Shown: one piece after another, positions 48,842 through 56,972 of the stretch
How the letters are laid out: each line of letters starts with the position of its first letter
Position numbering within the stretch: position 1 is the stretch's first letter
Source: Clostridiales bacterium UBA7273
GTDB lineage: Bacteria; Bacillota; Clostridia; Oscillospirales; Oscillospiraceae
Direction: 5' to 3'
DNA: 64,000 bases
Assembly: GCA_002472405.1 (NCBI GenBank)
Contig: DKRV01000009.1
Coordinates: 134,705-198,704, forward strand
Made by a program: the position numbers and the translations under genes
Notes under the pieces: generated by a model
The model's database searches: none
What the model was told of the DNA's origin: nothing
Seen by the model: the letters and a program-made list of their open reading frames with translations, nothing else

Positions 48842-49474
48842 ATGAAGCTTATACTTTTAGGCGCTCCCGGCGCAGGTAAAGGTACTCAGGCTGAGATACT
48901 GAGCCGCATGCTCTCTATCCCCACCATTTCGACCGGCAATATCCTCCGTGCTGCCATGAAAAACGGCACGCCCGTAGGTTTGCAGGCTAAGGCGTATGTG
49001 GAAAGCGGCAAGCTCGTTCCCGACGATGTCATTATCGGCATCGTCAACGAGCGCCTTGCCGAGCCCGACTGCAAAAACGGCTATATCCTCGACGGTATGC
49101 CCAGAACCATCCCTCAGGCCGAAGCGCTTGAGCAGGCAGGTATCGATATCGACTGCGCGCTGTCTATCGAGATAGCGGACGAGACGATAATCGAGCGCAT
49201 GTCCGGACGCAGGACCTGCAAGGATTGCAGCCAGACGTTCCACATCGTGTCCAATCCTCCCAAAGTGGAAGGCAAGTGCGACTTCTGCGGCGGCGAGCTG
49301 ACCATCCGCAAGGATGACGCTCCCGAAACCGTCAAGGCACGCCTTGAAACCTACCACAGGGAGACCGAGCCCCTCAAGGCTTTCTATGAAAGCCGCGGCA
49401 AGCTCAAGAGCGTTGAAAATCAGCCGACCATCGAGGCAACGACTGAGGTAATCAAGGCTGCTTTAGGTATCTGA
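48842..49474 (+). CDS. adk: Adenylate kinase, zinc-lid type
   Basis: 210 residues; P-loop LLGAPGAGKGTQAE, DGMPRTIPQAEAL, and lid cysteines CKDCSQTF and CDFC forming the zinc site typical of Gram-positive Adk. Equilibrates ATP, ADP and AMP. Confidence 0.97.
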   Translation: MKLILLGAPGAGKGTQAEILSRMLSIPTISTGNILRAAMKNGTPVGLQAKAYVESGKLVPDDVIIGIVNERLAEPDCKNGYILDGMPRTIPQAEALEQAGIDIDCALSIEIADETIIERMSGRRTCKDCSQTFHIVSNPPKVEGKCDFCGGELTIRKDDAPETVKARLETYHRETEPLKAFYESRGKLKSVENQPTIEATTEVIKAALGI

Positions 49475-49477
49475 GCT

Positions 49478-50254
49478 ATGTCGAGAGATCCAATTATAAT
49501 CAAAACACCTCACGAGATCGAGATCATGCGCAAGGCGGGAGCAATCACCGCCGGCGCACGATCCGTCGCAAGAGCCGCGATAGCCGACGGCCTGACCACA
49601 AAGCAGGTCAACCGGGAAGTAAACGACTTTATAATAAAGTCGCGCGCTATCCCGACCTTCAAGGGCTACGGCGGATTCCCGGCAAGTACCTGCATCTCAA
49701 TTAACGAGGAAGTCATCCACGGCATCCCCGGAAAGCGTGTGATCCACAACGGTGACATTGTTTCCGTAGACGTCGGCGCGACCTTCGGCGGATTTGTGGG
49801 CGACTGCGCAGGAACCTACCCTTGCGGAGAGATCTCCGAGCAGGCAAAAAAACTCATTGAGGTCACACGTCAGAGCTTTTATGAGGGACTGAAATTCGCA
49901 AGAGCAGGATACCGCATCGACGATATCGGCTCGGCGATCCAGGAGTATGCCGAGTCGCACGGCTTCGGCGTTGTGCGCGACTATGTCGGCCACGGCGTCG
50001 GACGCAATATGCACGAGGCGCCCGAGGTCCCGAACTACAGCATAAAGGGCAAAAGGGCAAACCCCCGGCTCGTTGCCGGCATGACGATAGCCATTGAGCC
50101 GATGATAACGGCCGGCGGCTACGGCGTTCATGTTCTGGATAACGACTGGACGGTCGTGACCAATGACGGAAGTCTTGCCGCGCATTATGAGAACACGATC
50201 CTCATAACCGACGGCGAGGCCGAAATACTCACTATGGCAGAGAACATTGACTGA
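49478..50254 (+). CDS. map: Methionine aminopeptidase type I
   Basis: 258 residues; metal ligands in VSVDVGATFGGFVGDCAGTY, GHGVGRNMHEAPEVPNY, IEPMI and HYENTIL. Removes initiator Met. The ATG lies 3 bp after the adk stop. The N-terminal extension with the SH3-binding motif is absent, as in type Ia. Confidence 0.96.
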   Translation: MSRDPIIIKTPHEIEIMRKAGAITAGARSVARAAIADGLTTKQVNREVNDFIIKSRAIPTFKGYGGFPASTCISINEEVIHGIPGKRVIHNGDIVSVDVGATFGGFVGDCAGTYPCGEISEQAKKLIEVTRQSFYEGLKFARAGYRIDDIGSAIQEYAESHGFGVVRDYVGHGVGRNMHEAPEVPNYSIKGKRANPRLVAGMTIAIEPMITAGGYGVHVLDNDWTVVTNDGSLAAHYENTILITDGEAEILTMAENID

Positions 50255-50287
50255 CAATTCGTCAAACCGACCAGGAGGAAAATTATT

Positions 50288-50506
50288 TTGGCAAAAGACG
50301 ACGTAATCGAACTCGAGGGCACGGTAGTCGAGTCCCTGCCCAACACCATGTTTATGGTCGATATCGGCCAGGGTCACACGATCCTTGCCCATATCTCCGG
50401 TAAGCTCAGAATGAACTTCATCAGGATCCTCCCCGGCGATAAGGTCACGGTGCAGATGTCTCCGTACGATCTGACCCGCGGACGTATCACCTGGAGAAGT
50501 AAGTAG
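50288..50506 (+). CDS. infA: Translation initiation factor IF-1
   Basis: 72 residues starting at TTG (MAKDDVIELEGTVVESLPN), with GGAGGAAA upstream, and ending DLTRGRITWRSK. OB-fold protein at the 30S A site. The TTG start suggests lower translation than its neighbours. Confidence 0.96.
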   Translation: MAKDDVIELEGTVVESLPNTMFMVDIGQGHTILAHISGKLRMNFIRILPGDKVTVQMSPYDLTRGRITWRSK

Positions 50507-50518
50507 GAGGTAAAACAA

Positions 50519-50632
50519 ATGAAAGTAAGACCTTCCGTGAAGCCTATGTGCGAAAAGTGCAAGATCATAAAGCGCAAGGGCAAAGTCATGGTAATTTGCG
50601 AAAACCCCAAGCATAAGCAGAGACAGGGCTGA
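50519..50632 (+). CDS. rpmJ: 50S ribosomal protein L36, zinc type
   Basis: 37 residues: MKVRPSVKPMCEKCKIIKRK start, with CxxC and C...H zinc ligands (CENPKHKQRQG end). TAGGAGGT upstream. The 126-bp gap that follows has a TCCGCA-AAAA-TGCGGA hairpin (50714-50729). Confidence 0.95.
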   Translation: MKVRPSVKPMCEKCKIIKRKGKVMVICENPKHKQRQG

Positions 50633-50758
50633 TAAATAACTTTAGCTCGTCCGACAAAAGTAAGATCCCGCATGGACCGCAAGGCTCCCTCCGGCGGGAA
50701 TAAGCCAAGCGGATCCGCAAAAATGCGGAATAATAATCGAAAGGAATGATCGATCAAT

Positions 50759-51127
50759 ATGGCACGTATAGCCGGCGTTGACCTGCCCAAGGACAAGAGA
50801 ATTGAGATAGGACTCACTTATGTCTACGGTATCGGCAGAACCAGCGCGAACAAAATACTGGCAATGACCGGTATAAATCCCGACACCCGTGTAAAAGACC
50901 TCACCGAAGAGGAAGAAGCAAAGCTGCGTGAGTGCATCGACCACAACTTCATCGTTGAGGGCGACCTTCGCCGCAGTGTGGCACTTGACATCAAGCGCCT
51001 GACTGAGATCGGCTGCTACCGCGGCCTGCGTCATCGTCGCGGCCTGCCCGTTCGCGGCCAGCGCAGCAAGACCAACGCTCGTACCCGTAAGGGTCCGAAA
51101 CGCACCATCGCAAATAAAAAGAAGTAA
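50759..51127 (+). CDS. rpsM: 30S ribosomal protein S13
   Basis: 122 residues: ARIAGVDLPKDKRIEIGLTY and YRGLRHRRGLPVRGQRSKTN identify S13. Preceded by GAAAGGAATG. Confidence 0.97.
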   Translation: MARIAGVDLPKDKRIEIGLTYVYGIGRTSANKILAMTGINPDTRVKDLTEEEEAKLRECIDHNFIVEGDLRRSVALDIKRLTEIGCYRGLRHRRGLPVRGQRSKTNARTRKGPKRTIANKKK

Positions 51128-51142
51128 GGAGGGATATGAATT

Positions 51143-51541
51143 ATGGCAGCAAATGCAAAGAAAAAAGTCAGAACACGCCGCAGAGAGCGTAAGAACATTG
51201 AAAAGGGCCAGGTTCATATCAGCTCTTCCTTCAATAACACCATGGTAACCATCACCGACACCCAGGGCAATGCAATTTCCTGGGCATCCGCCGGCGGCAT
51301 GGGCTTCCGTGGCAGCAGAAAGTCTACCCCCTTCGCAGCTCAGACCGCAGCCGAGACTGCCGCAAAGGCAGCTATGGAGCATGGTCTGAAGACCGTCGAA
51401 GTATTCGTCAAGGGCCCCGGCTCGGGCAGAGAAGCTGCAATCCGCGCTCTGCAGACCGCAGGTCTTGAAGTAACGATGATCAAGGACGTAACCCCCATTC
51501 CTCACAATGGCTGCCGTCCTCCGAAGCGTCGTCGTGTCTAA
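51143..51541 (+). CDS. rpsK: 30S ribosomal protein S11
   Basis: 132 residues; GQVHISSSFNNTMVTITDTQ and C-terminal TPIPHNGCRPPKRRRV identify S11. AAGGAGG upstream. Confidence 0.97.
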   Translation: MAANAKKKVRTRRRERKNIEKGQVHISSSFNNTMVTITDTQGNAISWASAGGMGFRGSRKSTPFAAQTAAETAAKAAMEHGLKTVEVFVKGPGSGREAAIRALQTAGLEVTMIKDVTPIPHNGCRPPKRRRV

Positions 51542-51560
51542 TTGAAGGAGGGAAAGACAA

Positions 51561-52184
51561 ATGGCAAGATATACTGAAGCAGTCTGCCGCCTGTGCCGCA
51601 GAGAAGGTCAGAAGCTCTTCCTTAAGGGCGACCGCTGCTACACCAAGTGCGCGCTTGAGAACAGATCCTATGCACCCGGCCAGCACGGCCAGGGCCGCAG
51701 CAAGAGCTCCGAGTACGGTATGCAGCTTCGCGAGAAGCAGAAGGCAAAGAGATACTACGGCGTTCTTGAGAGTCAGTTCCGCAGCTACTATGAGATGGCA
51801 GAGCGTCGTCCCGGCAAGACCGGCGAAAACCTCCTGAGCATCCTCGAGTGCCGTCTGGACAACGTTGTGTACCGCCTCGGCTTTGCAATGAGCCGCGCCG
51901 AAGCACGTCAGATGGTCAGCCACGGTCACTTCACCGTAAACGGCCGCAAGGTCAACATCCCCAGCTATCAGGTAAAGCCCGGCATGGTTATTACTCTGAA
52001 AGAGAGCAGCCGGGGTCTTGAGAAGATCAAGGCCAATGTTGAGGCAAACAGCTCACGTCCCGCACCCAAGTGGCTTGAGTACGATGCAAACAACATGATC
52101 GCTAAGGTCGTCGCAGTGCCTGCACGCGATGACATCGACCTCCCCATCGAGGAGCGCCTCATCGTCGAGTTGTACTCCAAGTAA
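51561..52184 (+). CDS. rpsD: 30S ribosomal protein S4, zinc type
   Basis: 207 residues. CRLCRREGQKLFLKGDRCYT with a further Cys gives the N-terminal zinc site of the C+ form; the S4 RNA-binding domain has RLDNVVYRLGFAMSRAEARQ. Nucleates 30S assembly. Located between rpsK and rpoA as in Clostridia. Confidence 0.97.
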   Translation: MARYTEAVCRLCRREGQKLFLKGDRCYTKCALENRSYAPGQHGQGRSKSSEYGMQLREKQKAKRYYGVLESQFRSYYEMAERRPGKTGENLLSILECRLDNVVYRLGFAMSRAEARQMVSHGHFTVNGRKVNIPSYQVKPGMVITLKESSRGLEKIKANVEANSSRPAPKWLEYDANNMIAKVVAVPARDDIDLPIEERLIVELYSK

Positions 52185-52267
52185 TACAGATACCCTCAAA
52201 TTGGTAAGCTGACAAAACTCAGGGCGCAGATAAAGCGCCGAACTTAATAAGGAGGGTTATATTTAAT

Positions 52268-53218
52268 ATGATCGAAATAGAAAAGCCGCGTATAGAGTGC
52301 ATCGAAACTCCGACCGACAGCTCCTATGGTAAGTATATCGTAGAGCCGCTGGAGCGCGGCTACGGCACGACACTTGGTAACTCTCTGCGTAGGGTCTTAT
52401 TGTCCTCTCTGCCCGGCACGGCTGCGACCTCGATCAAGATCGCAGGCGTTCAGCATGAGTTTTCGACTATCCCCGGTGTTAAGGAAGACGTGACCGAGAT
52501 CGTTCTTAACGTTAAGAGCATCATCGCCCGTCTCCACAGCGAGGAGCCCAAGACTGTCTATATCGAAGCTGTCGGCGAAGGCGTTGTCACCGCCGGCGAC
52601 ATCAAGGCAGATGCTGAAGTCGAGATCCTCAATCCCGAGCAGCCCATAGCCACCCTCGGACCTGACGGTGCGCTCTCCATGGAGCTTACCTTCGATCACG
52701 GCCGCGGCTATGTATCTGCGGACAAGAACAAAACAGCCCAAACCGCAATCGGGACCATCCCCGTTGATTCTATCTACACACCCGTTCTGAAGGTCAACTA
52801 CTCGGTCGAAAATACCCGTGTAGGTAACCAGACCGACTTTGACAAGCTGACGATCGAGGTGTGGACGGACAAGACCATCACCGCGCGTGATGCAGTGTCT
52901 CTCGGCGCAAAGATCCTTTGCGACCACTTCACCCTGTTCACCGATCTGTCCGATGCAGTCGGCAATCGCCCGACCGTCGTCGAAAAGACCGAGACCCAGC
53001 GTGATAAGGTCCTTGAGATGACTATCGAAGAACTCGATCTGTCCGTAAGAAGCTTCAACTGCCTCAAACGAGCAAACATCAACACTGTTGAGGACCTCAT
53101 CTCCAAGACTCAGGACGAGATGATAAAGGTCCGTAACCTTGGCCGCAAGTCCCTTGAAGAGGTTGAGCACAAGCTCGCCATGATGGGACTGTCTCTCGCG
53201 GACGAGGACAACAACTAA
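52268..53218 (+). CDS. rpoA: RNA polymerase alpha subunit
   Basis: 316 residues: N-terminal assembly domain ([20 protein letters not shown]-like block, [20 protein letters not shown]) and C-terminal helix-hairpin-helix domain ([20 protein letters not shown]) that contacts UP elements and activators. AAGGAGG upstream. Confidence 0.97.
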   Translation: [316 protein letters not shown]

Positions 53219-53242
53219 CTCTAACAAGGAGGAAACACCGAA

Positions 53243-53584
53243 ATGCCCGGAACAAGAAAGCTCGGCAAGACGACCGATCAGCGCATGGCAATGCTCCGTC
53301 AGCAGGTCACCGACCTGCTCGATAAGGGCCGCATGGAGACTACCGTCACCCGCGCAAAAGAGATCGCTCCCATGGCCGAGAAAATGATAAGCCTTGGCAA
53401 GAAAAAGGATCTGGCTGCATACCGTCAGGCACTGGCCTTTATTACACGTGAAGACGTTGCAAAGAAGACCTTTGACGAGCTGAGCGTCAAGTATGCCGAC
53501 CGCAACGGCGGCTACACCCGTATCACCCGTATCGGACCCCGTCGCGGCGATGCAGCCGAGATGGCAGTCATCGAGCTGGTCTGA
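53243..53584 (+). CDS. rplQ: 50S ribosomal protein L17
   Basis: 113 residues; RKLGKTTDQRMAMLRQQVTD and GGYTRITRIGPRRGDAAEMA identify L17. Last gene of the ribosomal superoperon, followed by a strong terminator. Confidence 0.97.
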   Translation: MPGTRKLGKTTDQRMAMLRQQVTDLLDKGRMETTVTRAKEIAPMAEKMISLGKKKDLAAYRQALAFITREDVAKKTFDELSVKYADRNGGYTRITRIGPRRGDAAEMAVIELV

Positions 53585-53603
53585 TAGCATTATAAACAAA
53601 GTG

Positions 53604-53630
53604 AAAGCACCCCGATTTCGGGGTGCTTTT
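53604..53630 (+). terminator. Terminator of the ribosomal superoperon
   Basis: AAAGCACCCCGA (53604-53615) and TCGGGGTGCTTT (53618-53629) with a TT loop and T-tail: a perfect 12-bp stem. Confidence 0.92.
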
Positions 53631-53653
53631 GGCCGTTCAATCGAGGTGGAAAC

Positions 53654-54157
53654 ATGCATGACGATCTGACAAAGCAGGATATCGCAAAAATGCAGGCCGA
53701 GCTTGACCACAGGCGGCTGGAGCTTATGCCCGAGCTTTTGGAGGAGGTCAAGCGCACGCGCGCCTTCGGCGATCTGAGCGAAAACTTTGAGTACAAAGAG
53801 GCAAAGCGCGCGAAAAACCGAAACGCAAGCCGCATTCGCTATCTCGAAAGCATGATAAAGTCGGCGCATATAATCGACTCGGACTCTGCCGCCGACGAGG
53901 TCGGACTGTACGACAAGGTCGAGATATACATCCCAGAGGATGACGAGACGAATGTTATTCAGGTTGTGACTACCATCCGCACAGATCCGCTCAAGGGACT
54001 TATAAGCCGCGAATCGCCCTTCGGGAAGGCAGTGCTCGGCAAAAAGGCCGGCGATCACACCATGGTCTATGTCAATGATAACTACAGCTACGAGGCCGTT
54101 ATAAAAAGCATCACCAAGGCTGAGGATGACGGCTCGGCACCGATATTGCAATACTGA
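53654..54157 (+). CDS. greA: GreA/GreB-family transcript cleavage factor
   Basis: 167 residues. The N-terminal coiled coil has RTRAFGDLSENFEYKEAKRA, whose DLSEN tip carries the acidic residues that enter the polymerase secondary channel; the C-terminal FKBP-like domain has ISRESPFGKAVLGKKAGD. It rescues backtracked RNA polymerase. GAGGTGG upstream. It sits right after the rpoA-rplQ unit and before a terminator. Confidence 0.9.
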   Translation: MHDDLTKQDIAKMQAELDHRRLELMPELLEEVKRTRAFGDLSENFEYKEAKRAKNRNASRIRYLESMIKSAHIIDSDSAADEVGLYDKVEIYIPEDDETNVIQVVTTIRTDPLKGLISRESPFGKAVLGKKAGDHTMVYVNDNYSYEAVIKSITKAEDDGSAPILQY

Positions 54158-54166
54158 AAGAAAAGA

Positions 54167-54210
54167 AAACTGCCCGAGACTGCACTGAAAGCGCGGACTC
54201 GGGCAGCTTT
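54167..54210 (+). terminator. greA terminator
   Basis: CTGCCCGAG (54170-54178) pairs with CTCGGGCAG (54198-54206), flanked by AAAA and CTTT. The sequence turns markedly AT-rich just after it. Confidence 0.75.
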
Positions 54211-54280
54211 GCTATAGAGTTTATTTCGTTTTCAGGTAATTAAATAATTAGACAATGTGTGCTTTGAGCACTGTAGAAAA

Positions 54281-56194
54281 TTAGTGCAGGGTCAGAAACA
54301 TAGACGTATTAGCAACAAGCATCATTGTTATGATGAAGGTATTAACAAAAGTCCCGGCCCATATTGTTCCGGTTTTCTCAAAGCACTTGCGTGTAATGAT
54401 GACAGATGCGGCTGTGTAGAATGTGAACGGAATGACCTGCATTACTCTGTCCCAAGCCGTCTGCCATGCAGGGAAGGTCACACCGACAGTGAAAAGATAA
54501 GTGTAAGCAAATACAGCTATTATGACGAGTCCGGCAATATTGCCAAGGACATTGATCAATAGATTATGCTTCTGATCTTTAACTCGGTTTATTGTGTTTG
54601 TGGCCAGGGCCTGAGCAAACATATAGACAAAGAACCAAGGCAAGTACTGTATCCACATTGAGATTTTGTCTGGGTTAAATGGTTTCGCGCTAATAGCCCA
54701 GGCACGGAGATCAACTTTCAGAATATAGTATATTCCAAAAACAATGCCATAATAAATGCAGCCAACAGTAAGAGCTAAAAGAATACAGCGAATGAGCTGC
54801 TTACCGCTTATTTTCAGTCCAAGATCATTGAGCGTCCAGCCGTCTTTTTTGAGCTTCGTAAAATATAGTACGAGAAAAATTATCAGAATAACGAGAGCTA
54901 TAAATACGTCCCAGATCGCAAAGGAGTTGACGTTTACACTCGTGTACAGCTTTGCATAGCCCATAGAGGCAACTACAGGGAAGATTTTTGCGTCTAACCG
55001 AATTATCGGAACAAGTAAAAATACTGTAATGGCTGTAATCAAAGCCCAGCAGCCCCAGAATATGAGCTTATCTTTTTTGCTGTTAAGAGTAACTTTTGCT
55101 TCGGGAACTGCAACTATGATTTTTGAGAAGAATTCGGTTTTTAGCAGAGCAATGACAAGCAGTGGTATGAGAATAGCAAGACCGAGAAGTGCAATAGCCG
55201 AGAATAAAAATCTATACAGGAAAATATGATTTGTTGCAGAAATTGTTGTATCAATGTCAAAGCACATGCTGAAGAAATTGACCAGATTGGTTGCACACTC
55301 CGGGGTCAGGTATTCACAAGTATGGAGAGATGGGGGATTGTATACAACGCGCAGAGTTCCATCTTCAATACTTCCGTATGTTTTCCCAAGCTCGACAGTG
55401 GCAATTTGGCTTTCCTCAGGCAATATGGAGTTAACAAATGCGAGGGCTTCCGGAGCAGTTTTAAGATCACCGTTTCCATTAGCAGTAGTATAGTTTCCCT
55501 CATCGTAGTAAGTGTAGTTGAGTGCAACAGGAATGTAATAATTGCCATAATCCTCAGGGTTGGACGATGGCAGGGCGCTTTGAATAAAAGCTGCCTTTAC
55601 AGGATTTAGCGCTCTGGCGTTTTCAAGCTCATTTTCGGTAACGCTTGCTCCACCGTCAGAATCGGGAAGAGAAGCCGCTTCTAAAGCTGCGGTTTGCATC
55701 GCACCATAATGCTCGATAGTAGCCTTCGTTGCATGTCCACCCATAGAGTGTCCGGTGATACCAAGCTGGGATTTGTCGATATAGTCCAGATGCGACTCCA
55801 TAAGAAAATCAATAACAGTGAAGAAACCACAGCCTTCACCAAACGTTGAAGCCGGGGAACTGTCGATGCTTGAGGTGCTGGAGAGACCGTGACTTTTTGC
55901 ATCCATCTCAACAACTACAACACCACGACGGCTTAGCTCAATAGCCGCAAAGTCCTGCTTTTCACCGGAATCAGAGTAACCATGACATGTGACCACAACG
56001 GGAGCAGGGTTTTCCGCAGTTGCAGTTTTTGGCTTGAAAATGGTCGCGTGGATAAATGTGCCCTCTACGTCGGGGATATAGGTGTCGATTAATTGAACAG
56101 TGTTGCCGGAGGTTCTGACCAGTGATGCACCGATGCTGCCAATCAAGAGAAAAGCAATCGCTACACAAAGCCAGACCTTGATCTTTTTTTTCAT
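54281..56194 (-). CDS. Alpha/beta hydrolase fused to a polytopic membrane domain
   Basis: 637 residues. One N-terminal membrane anchor (about 8-25), then an extracytoplasmic alpha/beta hydrolase domain (about 40-320) with VVVTCHGYSDSGE and the nucleophile elbow GITGHSMGGHATK (Ser about 150), then about eight helices from residue 335 to the end. The C-terminal region resembles no domain I can name with certainty. Composition is clearly more AT-rich than the flanking genes, suggesting transfer. It is divergent from a MarR gene, with a 20-bp operator palindrome over its promoter, so it is probably induced when MarR binds its ligand. Substrate unknown. Confidence 0.8.
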   Translation of the reverse strand: MKKKIKVWLCVAIAFLLIGSIGASLVRTSGNTVQLIDTYIPDVEGTFIHATIFKPKTATAENPAPVVVTCHGYSDSGEKQDFAAIELSRRGVVVVEMDAKSHGLSSTSSIDSSPASTFGEGCGFFTVIDFLMESHLDYIDKSQLGITGHSMGGHATKATIEHYGAMQTAALEAASLPDSDGGASVTENELENARALNPVKAAFIQSALPSSNPEDYGNYYIPVALNYTYYDEGNYTTANGNGDLKTAPEALAFVNSILPEESQIATVELGKTYGSIEDGTLRVVYNPPSLHTCEYLTPECATNLVNFFSMCFDIDTTISATNHIFLYRFLFSAIALLGLAILIPLLVIALLKTEFFSKIIVAVPEAKVTLNSKKDKLIFWGCWALITAITVFLLVPIIRLDAKIFPVVASMGYAKLYTSVNVNSFAIWDVFIALVILIIFLVLYFTKLKKDGWTLNDLGLKISGKQLIRCILLALTVGCIYYGIVFGIYYILKVDLRAWAISAKPFNPDKISMWIQYLPWFFVYMFAQALATNTINRVKDQKHNLLINVLGNIAGLVIIAVFAYTYLFTVGVTFPAWQTAWDRVMQVIPFTFYTAASVIITRKCFEKTGTIWAGTFVNTFIITMMLVANTSMFLTLH

Positions 56195-56220
56195 TTTTTC
56201 GTCCTTTCTAAATCTTCAAA

Positions 56221-56264
56221 TAATATATCCATGTGGATATAAATATATCCACATGGATATATTA
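56221..56264. promoter_or_regulatory. MarR operator (two palindromic sites)
   Basis: A perfect 20-bp inverted repeat (TAATATATCCATGTGGATAT at 56221-56240 and its complement at 56245-56264). Each half holds its own near-palindrome, ATCCATGTGGAT and ATCCACATGGAT, about two helical turns apart. It touches the hydrolase -10 box, so MarR binding should repress that gene. Confidence 0.8.
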
Positions 56265-56288
56265 TAAAGAAATATTTTTAAATGTCAA
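56261..56288 (-). promoter_or_regulatory. Sigma-A promoter of the hydrolase gene
   Basis: On the minus strand perfect TTGACA (56288-56283), 16-bp spacer, perfect TATAAT (56266-56261). Its -35 box is inside the left arm of a 16-bp inverted repeat (56275-56290 / 56329-56344). Confidence 0.8.
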
Positions 56289-56330
56289 TTGAAAAGTTGA
56301 ATATAGCTGATTCGATTTTTGAAAATAAAA

Positions 56331-56360
56331 TTGACATTTAAAAATCAAATATACTATAAT
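56331..56360 (+). promoter_or_regulatory. Sigma-A promoter of marR
   Basis: Perfect TTGACA (56331-56336), 18-bp spacer, perfect TATAAT (56355-56360); the -35 box is in the right arm of the same 16-bp inverted repeat, mirror-image to the hydrolase promoter. Confidence 0.8.
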
Positions 56361-56391
56361 AATTATAACAAAGTTGAAAAGGAACAGTAAT

Positions 56392-56901
56392 ATGAGTGCC
56401 ACATGGATGGGTAGATATGAGGAACTAATAAGAGAATTGGTTCGTCACACCAATATTGTGTTAAAAGGAAGTCAAATAAAAAGAGACTTGGCAGGAAAGG
56501 GCGTTCTTTTTACGCCTCAAGCCTGGCAAATCATGGAGTATATTATTGAAAACAGTCCCGATGAATCCAACATGAGCCAAATTGCCGACACGCTGCAGAT
56601 CCCTCAAAGCAGTTTCTCAAGAATTGTAAAGTATCTTGAAAGAGAAGGAATTGTTGATAGATATCATCGTACAAGTAACAGGAAAAATGTTATTCTGAAA
56701 CCGACGGATTTGGCCATGGAGATTTACAATAAAAATACGGATGAGATAAAGGACGCAAATTTTCAGAGATTCTTTGATGCACTTTCTGAAATAGATGATG
56801 ATACTCTCAATACTTTTGTTGCTGCCTTAAGAATTCACAATGAAGATTTAATGCGATATGATGATGTCGATACTTCTAATCCTCTTGTAAAAATTGAATA
56901 G
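56392..56901 (+). CDS. MarR-family transcriptional regulator
   Basis: 169 residues; winged helix with SNMSQIADTLQIPQSSFSRI recognition region and REGIVDRYHRTSNRKNVIL wing. ATG at 56392 has AAAGGA upstream; a TTG six codons earlier is alternative. AT-rich like the divergent hydrolase gene and therefore probably acquired with it. It likely represses that gene through the 56221-56264 palindrome. Confidence 0.9.
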   Translation: MSATWMGRYEELIRELVRHTNIVLKGSQIKRDLAGKGVLFTPQAWQIMEYIIENSPDESNMSQIADTLQIPQSSFSRIVKYLEREGIVDRYHRTSNRKNVILKPTDLAMEIYNKNTDEIKDANFQRFFDALSEIDDDTLNTFVAALRIHNEDLMRYDDVDTSNPLVKIE

Positions 56902-56920
56902 TGATTTTTGGCTCAAAATA

Positions 56921-56954
56921 AAAAGGTATGTACCGACAGGTACATACCTTTTTT
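56921..56954. terminator. Bidirectional terminator
   Basis: AAAAGGTATGTACC (56921-56934) pairs with GGTACATACCTTTT (56939-56952), T-rich on both strands, between marR and the convergent etf operon. Confidence 0.92.
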
Positions 56955-56972
56955 AGTTGGAATTTTTACGGC

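Noticed and set aside
54259..54271. Terminator for the minus-strand hydrolase
   Set aside because: GTGCT-TTG-AGCAC is only a 5-bp stem without a clear T-run on the minus strand; too weak to call.
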